Assembly (NCBI GenBank): GCA_948567375.1
Contig: OX419756.1
Coordinates: forward strand, 38,144,333-38,208,332
From: Lunularia cruciata
Lineage: Eukaryota; Streptophyta; Marchantiopsida; Lunulariales; Lunulariaceae
DNA length: 64,000 nucleotides
Direction: 5' to 3'
Of the stretch, positions 44,112 to 56,880 are shown piece after piece. The notes under the pieces are model-generated. The model was not told where the DNA came from. It searched no databases and saw nothing but the letters and a program-made list of their open reading frames with translations. Positions within the stretch are counted from its first letter, which is position 1. Each line of letters begins with the position of its first letter. The position numbers and the translations under genes were made by a program.

Positions 44112-47100
44112 ATGGCGTCCCTGTACGCCAACTCTGCTTCTGAATACCACATTGGGTTTGGTTACGGTTGGGGAAATGGTAGATTTGGTGGAGGAATGAG
44201 GAGAGGTTTCGTAATTGACGGAGGGCAGTGGAGAAGTGGATGGTCTACTTTACAAGAAGATGATAAATCAAAGTTTGGCCTCAACCCGGGGGCATATTCA
44301 GAATTTCGTGGCGATTTCCTCATAGGCACTCTTTTGGATGAACAAATTGAGGTAGATGGTACTGAGACACCTGAACCTTGGGGTAAAGGAAGATGCTATA
44401 GGGAAGAATGGTTTGGTGGGGGATATGCCAATGTGACGAGGGAGCAAAGAGATAGGATGACGAGGGGGCAGTTCTTCAAGGATGCAGGTGTTTCCGTGGG
44501 AGGCTTGGGAACACTGGGTAAGAGAGAACATGATGACAAGTTCGAACTAGTCGGTGAGAAACGGAGGCAAGCTGAGACACGCGCAACCAACTATCTCGGT
44601 CAAGGTCAATTGCTCTGTTCTTCGAAGGATAATCGAGAAGACGGGATTGGCACACTCGGAGATTTCAGAAGCTGTGCGGGGGTTCTCAATATGGACCTCA
44701 TGTTCGAAGGGTTCAAGGATGAAGCCATCGTGTTGGAGAAATTTGGCCGCTGTGGTGGCGATCTTGCAAATGATCGAGCGGTCTTGGACTGGGGGGGAAG
44801 TAAGTCATTGTGGGAGGAGGCACTTATTGCGTGTTTGGAGCCTGCCGAGGAGGTTGTTCCGAATACCGGCTTGGATCATACTAATCCAAATCATGATTCT
44901 CTTATACACTCCTGCAGAGAACATTCGAGTCCCGTATGTACCCCATGTAGCGACTTAATCGTCAGCCAGGGAGCGGGAAGGACGGTAGGCTCTTACATGA
45001 ATGCTGTTCTTGGTGGATGCAATATGAGAGGAGTATGGTCGGGCGACCATTTTGTACAAGCAGGATCATCTTCGAAAGAAGATGTTCTGGGAGAAGTTAG
45101 TAACCGACAACTTTGGGAAGAGAACGCCGTGCAGGTCAATGGTTTGAATGTCTTTACAAACCAAATTGAGTATTTACAAGGCGAAGGGCATTTTATCAGT
45201 GGAGAGGCTGAGTCAGGAAAGCACGAGGGTCCTCCAGAAGGTTTCGTTTTTGCCCTTTCTCACCTTGATCTTCAGTCCCTTCTTAGACTGGAGAGAGTGA
45301 GCAAGTCCCTAAGAGATGCGGTGAAGGGAGATGTGCTCATATGGCAGCACATACACGTGGAGCAACCTCTAAGCAGCAGGATCACTGATGACATCCTCAT
45401 TCATCTCGCTAAAAGATCAGAGGGACGTCTGAAGAGTTTGAAGCTCATGGAGTGCGTAAAAATAACTGCTGCAGGACTCGAACAAGTGCTCCTGTCGAAT
45501 CTAGAGGTCGAAAAGGTTAGTTCAATTCAAAAATCTGCTTCAGGGCTAGGTAGTTTGATGTTTAATTGGAACTCGAATGAACTGTGGTTCCATGTGTTCT
45601 CTTGTATAATTGGTTCTGCTCTCTTCTCTAATTGTTGCCACTTCTGTTCTATGGTAGTTGTTCTCTATGTTATGCGTTTTCTTTTGAGAAGCAACGAGCA
45701 GAAAGTCTGGAAGTCCTTCCGATGTAGTCCACAAAGTTCTTGGTCCGGCAGAAGGATTATGGTATTATTTGGATTAACTATCTTTTACATAAAGATGGGA
45801 AGCATCCTTTCTATATATGCATTTGTATACGTATTTGCCCACTCGCACAGTTCTCGCTTTTCACAACTTGCATGGTACTTCCATTCTGTTAGATTCTCTG
45901 ATGGTACTGTGTACGGTTTTTTACTATTCTGTTAATTTTCTTCACTCTTTGCCTTCCAATGCATCTTCCTACTTGCTCGATGGTTTCCTCTGCTTTCACT
46001 TCCAGAAGCTTCCTTTCTGACATGGATGCTACTCATGGAATGTATCAAGTTTTGCTTCTGCCTTGTAACGCTTTCGTTTATTTTCCACTCTGTATTTACT
46101 TGCTTGGATCAGCTTCCCTTCATTTTGCTTCCCTTTCTTGTTTGTATTTTGTGCTTCCATATGCATCTTTCCGGTTCCGTCCTGAGTAGGTTCTGGGTTC
46201 CCCCTCGACTCACCGAACTGCTTCTGCACCATTACTCGAATATTATTTACGCTTTGCATTTTTCTCTGACATGTACTTTCTGCACTTATGCTCTGGCTTT
46301 TCCTACATGCAGCTTCAATACATACTGCATGCTCCACTAACTTTGAGGTTGGTGTTTTCGTTCATCTTTGGGTTTTCGATGGCAGATTAATACTAATTAA
46401 CTGTAGGTGGTTGAGAATCTTACTCTTAGTTTACTTTATTCCTCTCGGGATACACTGATGGCTGGCTACGCAAGAAACGTTGTCAACTTTCGCACTTTAG
46501 CCTTTTTGAACTCGGAGTTACACGTACGATTGGGGCACTGCCTATGAATTCTATGCGTAGGAAATTTATGAGTCATTCTTAGGGAAGTTCTCTTCCTTGG
46601 CTCAACTTCGAATGGAATCTGGAGAGTACTACTCTTTTCCTCTTTCCGGAAAAGCTGGGGAGCTGCTGGTCAATCCCGCCTCTAGGGTTAGGTAGCACTA
46701 GAATGGATCGTTGCCACACCCTGTACTGCCTACCCACGTTATATGTACGGATTAAGTTGTTATAACATTCTCCCCATACGCCCACTAACAGTCCTTGAGT
46801 CTGACTTTTTTGCTATGTAAAGAATGGCTCGCTTTCACTGACATCATTCGTTTACAATGCTTCCTCTGCTACCTGGATTGCTACTCTATACTGTCAGTGT
46901 TTGTGCTTCTATGCTCTCCATTTATCGCATATACTTAGTATGCTAGAACAACAGCTTTTGCTTTCTCATAGCACCTTCAATACTACTCAGGGGCTCCGCA
47001 ACTCCACCGATACCTGACAGGCTCCCATCCGTTTGCTCTGCTTGGAATTTCATTCGTCTCCCGACGCCCCTAGGTTTACTGTTACTGGACACTCTGCGTC

Positions 47101-48671
47101 CCTCTCCGAACTGTTTCCATGGCTTAGCTCATTCTTCAAAGCCTTATTACCAACAGCTCACACTCACTGGAGGGATGAGTTCCTACGAGTAGGACTTGTC
47201 GTCAACACCTGCTGGATCTAGGACAATTCTTCTGGAGTTCCCATTCTACTAACGAAGGTGCAAGGACTGCGCAAACCACTGTCCACTACTCCTTGGAAGA
47301 AATCCGAGTGCGACTTTGCTGGGGATTAGAAATTCAACATCATCCCATTTCTCAAATATGCAAGTGTTTTGGCTTGGCACCCATAAGCAGTACAGAAACT
47401 CAGGACGAGGGGTACTGGCAATTGCATCCAGCTACCGCGGCACCACGCGGGAAGTGATGAAGTCGTTGATGTTACAGTGCAGACTTACTACAAAAGCCTG
47501 CTACTTCCGTTTTGTGTATTTATTGTTGAGGGGCTCATGCTGACTTAAAAGATTCAGGCGTTAATCCTTATCCTCGGATGCTCATTCTTGGGCGTCTATA
47601 TGTTCTCCATTGGGAGTGTTATGTAGTTTCTGTCCTAACAGTTTCTGTCCATCATCAGAGTGTTACACTCACACGCTACTGGTGCAAGACGCTTCTGTTC
47701 TTAAAGTAATGCCCGCTCGCACTAAACCTTGCCTGCAGGTACCTATTGGTTACACCACTCTAGGCTTAGATTAGCATCAAGGTTACCATGTTACCAATCA
47801 TTGTCTGCAGGCAAATGCTTGCTTACCCGTTTATGTGACTAACAGTTATGAAGATTTTCTATGGCATTGTCAAATGTCAGAGTCAAGCCCGGTCAAACCG
47901 GGGTTTGGAACTGGGTTGCTTACAACGGATTCTGTATTCCATTACTCAATGTGTTATGTGTTATATGTTAAGCCATTTTATCTATCTTGACTGATTTCAA
48001 GTATTCTCATCTTTTGTCTGTTAATTTCGTGGCAGCTTTGGATACCGAGGTGCAGTGGAGTCAAGGCGGAAGCCATTGTGAGAATTGTGGAATCACATGC
48101 TTTGAAGAGTCGGGCCAAAGGATTTCCTGGTATCAAGCAGCTCAGAATCAAAGGCGTGTATAATATAACGCGCCAGCAGGTTGAAGTTCTCCTAGGCGTG
48201 TTACAACATGGTCGTGATCTTCAAGATGCACATAAACCTTACAGGCCTCATTATTACCGGAATGGTAATCATGGTGTCACCAGAGACCATGCATCTGATG
48301 ATGAGCGTCCAATAGATTTGGAGCCTTGCCCGAAGTGTGGAAATGCAAGAATGGTTTATGATTGCACTCGAGAGAGATGCCAACAAGAAAAGGCACACCC
48401 CGGTCTCACATGCAGGGGATGCACTTTCTGCATTGCTCGATGTGAGGAATGTGGGACCTGCATCAATGATCTCTCGTACGAAGAAACCTTCTGTTTGGAT
48501 CTACTGTGTTCAGCCTGTTGGTACCGGTTGCCAAAGTGCTCAGAGTGCAACAAGCCAGGATGTGGTCGACAGGCCGAAGACTTTGTAAGAAGTCCAGACA
48601 CGACTTTCACATGTGAGGATTGTCGAGCTGGCGCAGCGGGCCCTGAGTTTCATGTACCAGGAGAAATGTGA
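44112..48671 (+). CDS. SKIP14: SKIP14-like F-box/LRR protein, two coding exons
   Basis: Coding exons 44112-45515 and 48036-48671 join in phase 0 to give about 679 residues. Residues ~373-415 form an F-box (PPEGFVFALSHLDLQSLLRL ... KSLRDAV), which in this family binds the ASK/SKP1 adaptor of SCF ubiquitin ligases. Leucine-rich repeats follow (ITDDILIHLAKRS, LKSLKLMECVKITAAGLEQV, then LWIPRCSGVKAEAIVRIVES and GIKQLRIKGVYNIT). The C-terminus (~566-660) is Cys-rich and probably zinc-binding (CPKCGNARMVYDC, CRGCTFCIARCEECGTC, ETFCLDLLCSACW), as in plant SKIP14. The match to SKIP14 from memory is strong from the F-box on. The N-terminal ~370 residues are much longer than in Arabidopsis SKIP14 (about 450 residues in total) and begin with a Gly/aromatic stretch (YHIGFGYGWGNGRFGGG). 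The start is the first ATG after a likely splice acceptor. The substrate is unknown. Confidence 0.9.
45516..48035 (+). other. Intron of the SKIP14-like gene
   Basis: The donor AAG|GTTAGT and acceptor TTCGTGGCAG|CTT join codons in phase 0, giving the LRR sequence NLEVEK-LWIPRCSG. Without splicing the frame would run 140 codons into hydrophobic nonsense before a stop at 45935. The intron is T-rich and 2520 bp long. No element is recognised inside it. Confidence 0.9.
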
Positions 48672-49860
48672 AGCCAGACAACTGTGTACAATATGAGTCC
48701 TCTACTCCAAACTACGATGTAGGTGAGTTTCTAATAACAGCACGCACCTAGCAGTTCAATATGGCAAGTACAATGTGATTGTCTTGTTTGTACAATTTTG
48801 ATTAAAGCCCTTTACAGTAGCACTTAGAATGGCATGAAACTGATGCTTGCACTGCGAAGGAATTCTTATTACTGTGGGAATGGTTCTGACCACCTAAGAA
48901 CTTGCGTAAAGGTTGCAGTGACTGCTCCTTCTAGTTGTTGCATGATCAAATTGGCTGCCTCAGTAGTAAGTAGAAATGATTTCCTCTAATCTATTCACTT
49001 TTGTGCCACGAACAGGGGGCGCGAGCACATGGGCCGATTCAGCAAAATTTTAGGAGGGATTTTTTTACAAGACCTTGTAGTGCTGTCTACAAACCATGTA
49101 CTTAGTTGTAAGTTAAGATACTGTGAATACACGTAGTCTCTGGAAATACGGGAACCGATCACAGAAAAGCTGTGCTCAGATAACGTCCAACAGAGAAGGT
49201 TTAGTGTCACGAAAGTGATTGGCCCTCATAAAACGTAGAGAATTATGAGTTAAGGAGGCCAAATGAAATGGTAGAGCAGTTGCGTATAGTTCCTAGGGCT
49301 TTTGATGGAATTAGACACATATACACATAGAAAATGAAGCATCGATATGTGAGGAGGTGCTATCCCTGTGGAAGGCTATGCCATTAGTCGTACGGCACAT
49401 ATACGAAAGAGAGAGAGAGAGGTTGTACTTGGTAGAGCATGGCCGGGCAAGTTTTGTGGCCAGGAGAGATCCAGATAACTTGGTGCGGAGACATCACGAC
49501 TGAGAGAGATTGCTTTCGCAGATAAGTACCTGACAACAATGCTTCTGTGCTCAGGGAGATTGTGGTGATACGACAATGGCAATCATGTCCTCATAGAGAG
49601 ATGCTTATCACCTGGATGGATCGTCGAGTAAATATGGAAGGTTTCACGAAGTATTTCCAGTGAGAGACAGGGCCTATCAGCGAGTGTGACGATGGGGACC
49701 TGGCGAGACAAGGGTTGCATCCCTAAACCTCTACAGCCTCTCGATTATGGGTCTGGGGGCCTGCTTATAAGAGTTTTTCAGACCCCCAACCTCCGCTTGA
49801 TTTCGTTTTCTTTTTTTTCTTGAGAGGGAGAAACTGCACTACAGTGGTGCTCAGCACGGG
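48672..49860 (+). other. 3' UTR and downstream region of the SKIP14-like gene
   Basis: Presumed 3' UTR follows the TGA at 48669-48671. I see no clear polyadenylation signal and no coding sequence in this stretch. Confidence 0.4.
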
Positions 49861-49870
49861 GCGTGCACAC

Positions 49871-50222
<352 letters not shown>

Positions 50223-53196
50223 AGTGCTTCCTGGTGCTGAAGGAGGACTGTTCTTTTACCCTACCTCGACGTGCTTCTGTTTTTCAGAACTGCGTTGCCA
50301 TTTTGCTCTGCCTGGCATCTTCCTTATCCTTTTTATATGGGAAGATGATGTGGAGCTGAAGCTAATAACCTTTTGAAGAGAAAAGGTTGTTGTCCGAGCC
50401 TGAACTGGACAAGCTAGTCACTGGGGAGAAATACCGTTAGCGACTATCAAATATTTTCGCCATTACGCGGTCGAAGTTTCTGAAAGTAATCTGTGTTGTA
50501 GCTTGAGTGATATGTGGTCGGTGGACCTGAGATTCTCTACACCTCCAAGGAAGGTTTAGCCGGTGTCGCTCACCAGTCTTTGAGGACCGAACCAATCACC
50601 TTGTCTTCTGTTTGTCCAGGAGTATTCTGGATCTGAAGATCCAGATTGAAATCTTCTGTTCGTCCAGATCTGGATCGGAGATTGCCAATGCGAGTGCTGC
50701 GCAGGTTTGATATGACCACATGCCTTGATGATGGGCTGAATATTTTCGCACTCATGGGTGTCAGGTGTAAGCATCCGGGGAGATCTTTTCTTGGTACCCT
50801 CTGGATGATTTGAATGCAGTCTGTAGCGGACCTATCGGTGGCTATGTCAATTGTGTTCATGAATATGCTGACCTACGGTTTCCGCCTGCATTTACTGGTT
50901 TTGATATTCAGAATCCGGTCATCATAAGGGACCCGTCATTCGCATGGGAATGATAGATCTGGTGAGGTGGGTACTCTGCTCGCAAGTTAGATGTAGATCT
51001 CTTGGAGACCTTGAATCAGGTCCTTTTGAGGAACGAGGGTACCGAGATGAAATGAGCATACTGCCCTCACATCTCACTTATCCCATTCTCGATATTAATA
51101 GTCACTGATGATTTCGAGCTAGAGACCAGCAGAGAGGGGAGCTGATTGTGAGTGACGTCGACTGGAGATCTTACCTGAGGCAAGACATCGACGAGAATTT
51201 CCATAATAGATACAACAGTACAACGGTATCCTCATGAAGAGGGTGAGTATCTTCTACTCTTTCAATTAGGTGCCTTCCACATATAGGACAATGCACAAAG
51301 TCTGTTGCTGTGTACTTCTAGAGCCGTAAGGAGATGGCAAGACATCGTATCACCCTGAACATGCTTCCAAATACTATATAGAACGGTTCTGACGGGTTCG
51401 CACCCTTTGTTTTGCAGGACCTGAGGTCCGTGGATCTCCGTCGCACTTAACGATTCAGACGGCTTGGGGGATGGTCCGTTATTCGTGAGTCGGCACGGAC
51501 GTTACATTTGGACGACTGTACGAGGTGAGTTTCATGAAAATTCCCACCTTCTCTACGTACTCAGCAAGATAAGAACAAAGTAAAGGAAAATCAAGGGTTG
51601 ATCGTCTTAGCGCCTTCAGAGGGGTTCAGGTGCTTTGTATCCGATATATGCTGTGTTCCTGGCTGCCCCATCATATTTGATGGGTGTCGTTACGATGATC
51701 GTACTGGCTTGCTTCTGCTCTGAACCAGCGGAAATTTGTTGCTGTACTGAGTACCAGAAGCGGTGAAGCAGTAGTAGTGCCATGCGGCTCAAGGTAAAAT
51801 AGTTCCGGACAGTTCAGATGCTGGAGTGAACCGAGTGATCGCCTGGACCTGCTTATCCGAGAATGTGACGACTCGATCCAGGATCATCGTGAGGAAGGAT
51901 GGAAAGATGTTCATGAATTTGCCTGTGGTGGCTACACGTGGACCATCGCCTAACAAAGGTGTTTGGGGAAAGGTATTTTGGTGAATATTCAATCGTTAAG
52001 GCGCCAGTTAGGAGGTATTGGGATATTTCCAGAAGCAGGAGCTGTGAGCGGAGACCTTGCATTTCACCTCAGGACCTGGAAAATCCTTTTAAACCACACG
52101 AGTGTCTAGCATTTCCATATGACCTCTTCTCTCTTCAAAGTATTCTTATAGTGATAGTGAAACGTAGCCACGGCTTTTAACAATGCTCATGAACTCTCAT
52201 AAACTAAGAACGTGGGGTTGAAGCTAGCCTTCCATCGGGAAGGGGCGCAGTCACTTTTGGAAGTTGCTGTACACGCCAGCCTATAGTGAGGAGAATGAGC
52301 GACATTTATATTTGAGTAGTAGTGGCACGTAGAAGAGGATTGCACAGTTGTACAACCGTCAAACCGTGCAGCTTAAGCCTGCCGTTATGTACTCTCGTTG
52401 TACTTCCCATTTCGGCCATTTTGCTTAGTAGAATGTAGATCACAATTCTTCCTCAAATCTGCATTTTACGATGTGTACAACCTCCTCAGTTGAATTTTAC
52501 TATTTCGCCGAAGTATCAACTTACTTGCGTGATTGCTTTTGAGTTGTTTATATGTGGCCCAAAACTTTCAGCTTGAGGTATTCATTGTATAATTTTCATT
52601 TTCATTTGGAGAAAGAAGTTTTACTGTAGAGTTGTGAGGATGCCATATAATTTTTCGATGAGGGAAAGCAATTGTGTAGCTTCCGACCTCATGAGTCGGG
52701 AAGGAAAGAGTAATGGCTTATAGAGTACAGCTTATAGATCTACAAATGCTGATAATATGAGAGAAGAAGTAGGCGACCGCGTAGGAAAACCGAAGGATGG
52801 GAAGACAATAAGATAATATTGGGATGTTAGTGAAAAGTTGTAGAGACATCATTGAACGAAATCCTTATTAGGTAGTTGTCTCAATAGCCAATGTTCTGAA
52901 TGGGGTAACAAGTTTGGCATCAGATGCGGAGTTTTAAGAAATTGAAATTGAAGATTTCACTTTATCCATCCGAAATATGAAATATGAAATATGAATGTGA
53001 TTTTCTATCTCCAATATTTATTCCAATTCCATCCCCATATTCAAAGTTATTTTCCGACGCTTATCATATATTCATTATGAATCCTTCTCAAAGAAAACTC
53101 TCAAAGATAACTACTTTTCTTTATAATTGTCCATCCAAGCAGCTCTCAGACAGATGATTGGTTATGGAAAGTTCTTTTTACCTCTGCGAATCTTAG
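50223..53196. other. Intergenic sequence without recognised genes
   Basis: Moderate GC content to about 52200, then AT-rich. Several 60-95 codon frames occur on both strands, but none shows a recognisable motif or a convincing splice context. A short run of ATATGAA units lies near 52975-52995. Confidence 0.4.
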
Positions 53197-53667
53197 AACG
53201 TTTTAAAATGTTTTAAAATATTTTAAATTGTTTACAAAACGTTTTCTTTTCTTTTCTTGGTGCACGCAATCTTTGTTCTTGGTGGGCGAGAGTACCTGTG
53301 TAATCCCATTCATTTGAGCAGTCTCGAATTGCATTTTTATGCTCGGGTGACCGGTGTTGTCAAGAATGGCCAGCTGAACTGAGCCAAACAATTGAACTCT
53401 AAGAAAACATCGCAATGCTTGGAGGTGACCAAATCGAGGTGGATGCGGATGCCATCAGCCTCCTACTCAATACGGGAGAAGTTGAGGAGCAGAAGTTCTC
53501 CAACTATGTCTCCTGTTGCAAATATTGTTGAAAACATCTCAGATAGAATTCTTTTTGCCCCCATGAAACATGACATTCTTCATACAATAAAGATGTGACA
53601 TTCTTACACAATAAAAAAGAATGTTTAAAAAAAATTGTAGTATTTTAAAATGCATTTTAAAACGTTT
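53197..53667. mobile_element. Possible MITE with TTTTAAAA-rich inverted ends
   Basis: AACGTTTTAAAATG...TTTTAAAATA at 53197-53220 is inverted at 53641-53667, about 25 bp matching apart from a CA gap. The 470 bp interior is less AT-rich than its flanks and holds short open frames on both strands (minus 53415-53203; plus around 53412-53530). The ends are low-complexity, so chance inversion is possible. Confidence 0.4.
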
Positions 53668-55107
53668 GAAAATGACCTATTTTAAAACGAGAAACATACA
53701 AACATTTCCCTATGACTGATGCAATCTGAAGAATATCTATTGCTATGAAGTAAGAAATTCATCGTTCCAACAAGAGTGTATAAAATGTGCATGCATTAGT
53801 ACACATCTATGGGCAAGACCTTATCCTTCAATATTATCCAGAAATAATCTTTATTTATATCTCCTAGATAACTTAATATATTTATGTCTTCCTCCTCTTA
53901 TTTGCGAGAATTTATCCTTCAATAAATCCTAAAAAAATATTTATTTAATATCTCCTAGAAATATAATATATTCTTGTCCTCCTCTTTTTACTCTTAGAGT
54001 ACATGTGTCTCAAATAAAATTGGTAGAACCAAAGATCATCTCAACCACCTTGGCATGGGTACTTCTACATCCATTATGACTAAATTTGGAGATGGTACCA
54101 TAGTATGCATTTTGGTACTCAAGACTAATCCATTGTAGCATTTTGAAGTCACCTTGGCTACAATAGTTAATAGATTACTTTTTATTTTATTTTATTTTAT
54201 CAATAAATGTTGCAAATTATAGCTACTAGATTGCATATCCAACTTTACAACTCCTTTGTCTTTGGCGAGAGTTTGGATGGAAAATAACACATTGATACTA
54301 ATTATCAATACCACACTAGTTTATGCACAAGTACCCATCCTTGGCTCTAGAGAGAAGTATATCAAGTAGTACATCCAAACTTGAGGATTATTAACACATC
54401 AAGTATAGGAAGAAAATCACTTGGATGCTTCACTTCTATTTGGTAGTTTGAAATTGCATAACTTATTTGAGTACTTTTTGAATATTTTTGGATTATAACT
54501 TAGATGCTTCAACTTCCATTTGGTAGATTGAAAGTGCATGGTTTATTGAATATCTTGTAGATTGTTATTAGAGTATACTATACAGTTGCTCATAGATTAA
54601 GTGGCTTCCTTCATCTAGTACTCAATCATGATATACTTGTACAAATGGTTACAAGATCTATTGAAATGCCATGCATATATCCAATCCTTATAATAAAAGA
54701 TAGGTTAGAAAATATTATGATCAAAATATTAAAATCTTGTAAATAAAATAGGCAAAATCAACTAAATAATTGTATATTCCAATGCATTAATCTTGTAGCA
54801 CCTCTTCAGTAATGATGAAATTGTACTTTGCATGGAATATCATAATACCACAATCAGCCTACAAGGTGATGCACTAGAAATTAGACATTATGTCCACTCA
54901 GTCCTCGTTGGACAAAAGCTTGGTGTTATGATACTTGTATTTTTTTATAGTGCATTTAAAAATAATATGCATAAATGTAAGGATGTGCACTAGTCCGTGA
55001 GCTCTCATTAGTTCTGGATATAAATTATGAAGTATTTAATTTGTTTGGTACTTGCTTAAAAGAGGTTTATGAGGTACTTATGGTTTCATTTGGAATCCAA
55101 TCTACTT
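53668..55107. other. AT-rich intergenic sequence
   Basis: No coding potential or placed repeat. It is the flank into which the DNMT-bearing element begins at 55108. Confidence 0.5.
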
Positions 55108-56464
55108 TGTCACGCCATTTGTAGTTCCGCATCTAGATGCTCGGACACTGGAGTTCCAGTGATGGTAGTTAGAGTTATTCTAGCTGTTTCTCAGGGACTA
55201 CTTTCCGACGGTTAGATTTCGTGTTCGGGGTACTGACTTCACGGTGGGGCCCACCGTCACTTTGCACCGTTTGCACCGTCGAGTGTGCCGTCAGCGGGAC
55301 CATTAGGGTTTCAGGGCTAGCTCGAGTCCAAGGGGTATAGTTTCGAAGTGAGCTCCAGAGAGCTCACTTCTCTGATGTTGAGCCTTCGAGTTCCTGGCTA
55401 TGGTGGACAGAGGCCGGCGAGCGTCACCTGGATTCTCTATGCTTGAGTGGGTGTGGCTTGACTGTAATCAGTGCCCAGTTGTTGGCAGTTTATAGAGTGA
55501 TAGATCAAGTACTGATCTGAGTTGAGTTGAGTTGAAAGTGTTAAGCAATCTGATTACATCAGAGAAGTGAAGTCAGGGGGAAATCGGGTGCAGGAACGTT
55601 GAGTGTTGGTGGTATCTCCAAGCTCGGTGGATCGTGGTAGCTCGATTCAGGTTCTGTGTTTCCCTAGTGTGCAGAAGCTCGTGTAGTTGATGCAAATTTG
55701 GCAGTTAGGCGGACGGTGTGCGGAAGCGCTGGCCAAATTTCGAGCAAAGAAGGAGCAATTTTCGAGCAGTGTTGTGATTTTGAGCTCAGGAGGTGAAGGC
55801 AGGACCAATTTGCTATGAGTTGGGCTCAGAAAGTGAAATTGAAGGTGGAGTTGGAAAGCTCTTCTCATGAAATTGTGATTTGGAAAAACCCGTTTTGTCA
55901 ATTTGGCTCGAGTGGAAAGTTAGCGGGGGATTTGGCGGACATCCATCTTTAGGGTTTACGTCAGATTTACGTCAGATTTTTGGGCCAGAATTGGAGGAGT
56001 TTCGCTGTTTGGCCAGATTTGGAGAAGTTTCGCTAGTTTGGAGGAGTTTTGCAGATTTGGAGAAGTTTCGCCAATTTTGGAGGAGGTTCGAAGTGGCAAC
56101 AAGAAAGGCCTCATTTGGCGTTTAGAGGCTTCAAGGCATAGGGCTATGAGAGGCTACGAAGGCCTAGAAGGGCCAGCAAGCCAGCTTGCTGGCGTGAGGC
56201 TAGCTAGTTTAGTGTAGATCTTGGTCATTGGTTGGCAAAATCTGCCTTTCTTGCTAGATTGTGCGCAACAGGGTTTGACCCCTAGATCTCTTGTTCCTAG
56301 ACTGGTGCCCTAGCCAACTGGTCCACCCTCACTTGTTGTCATAGTGACTGTGCCACTGTTATCTATACACATGTAGCTTTGGCTAGGAGAGGCAGTTTGA
56401 TCCCATTCTTGGTGATCCTGGTAGCTTAGGACTTAGATACGAACTACTCTTATGTCAAATGCCA
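55108..56464 (+). repeat. 5' LTR of the DNMT-bearing element (tentative ends)
   Basis: Starts TGTCACGCCATTTG, a common start for Ty3 LTRs, at the point where similarity to the copy at 26387 begins. It is ended tentatively at ATGCCA just before the putative primer-binding site. It contains a ~325 bp segment absent from the older copy (55820-56145) with a short tandem array. No clear TATA box was found. Confidence 0.6.
55985..56090 (+). repeat. Minisatellite in the DNMT-element LTR
   Basis: Four or five imperfect copies of a ~20-27 bp unit of the type TTTGGAGAAGTTTCGCC, alternating GGAGGAG and GGAGAAG versions. Absent from the older copy. Confidence 0.75.
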
Positions 56465-56466
56465 AA

Positions 56467-56479
56467 TGGTGGCAGAGTC
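56467..56479 (+). promoter_or_regulatory. Putative primer-binding site, DNMT-bearing element
   Basis: TGGTGGCAGAGTC matches 10 of 13 bases of the initiator tRNA-Met site TGGTATCAGAGCC and is conserved in the older copy (TGGTGGAAGAGTC at 27417). A different tRNA primer is possible. Confidence 0.45.
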
Positions 56480-56880
56480 AGTCCCGTGTTGTGTTATGAG
56501 ATGGAGGGTTTTTGTTTAGATTTCTTGTGATTGGATCCCCTCCATTCTCTGCTTCCTGTTTGTGCACCACGTTTGTGTGAGGTGCCTTGACTTTTGAGCG
56601 TTGGTGCTCAGGTGTGCTCTCGGTGGTGAGGCTGGAGTGATGACCAGTCAGACTACCTTTGTTTCTCTCCGGTGAGGCAGGAAGTGATGACCTGCAGACC
56701 GTGAGAGTGCGTGTTATGATGGCAGGTTACAGGTTGCCCTTCCCCTAGTGTAGTTATCTCGGTTAGAGTTACATTAGTGGGTGGTGTCTAGTTGGTGTTG
56801 GCACTTGGTGGGGCACTTGGAGTTGCGACTTGCGGTTGCAGTTGGTGGTTCGGGTTTGCTGTTGCAATTACGTGGTCACG

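Noticed and set aside
45516-45935. Continuation of SKIP14-like exon 1 as an open frame to 45935
   Set aside because: The donor GTTAGT at 45516, the hydrophobic non-family sequence after it and the phase-matched exon 2 at 48036 show that this is intron.
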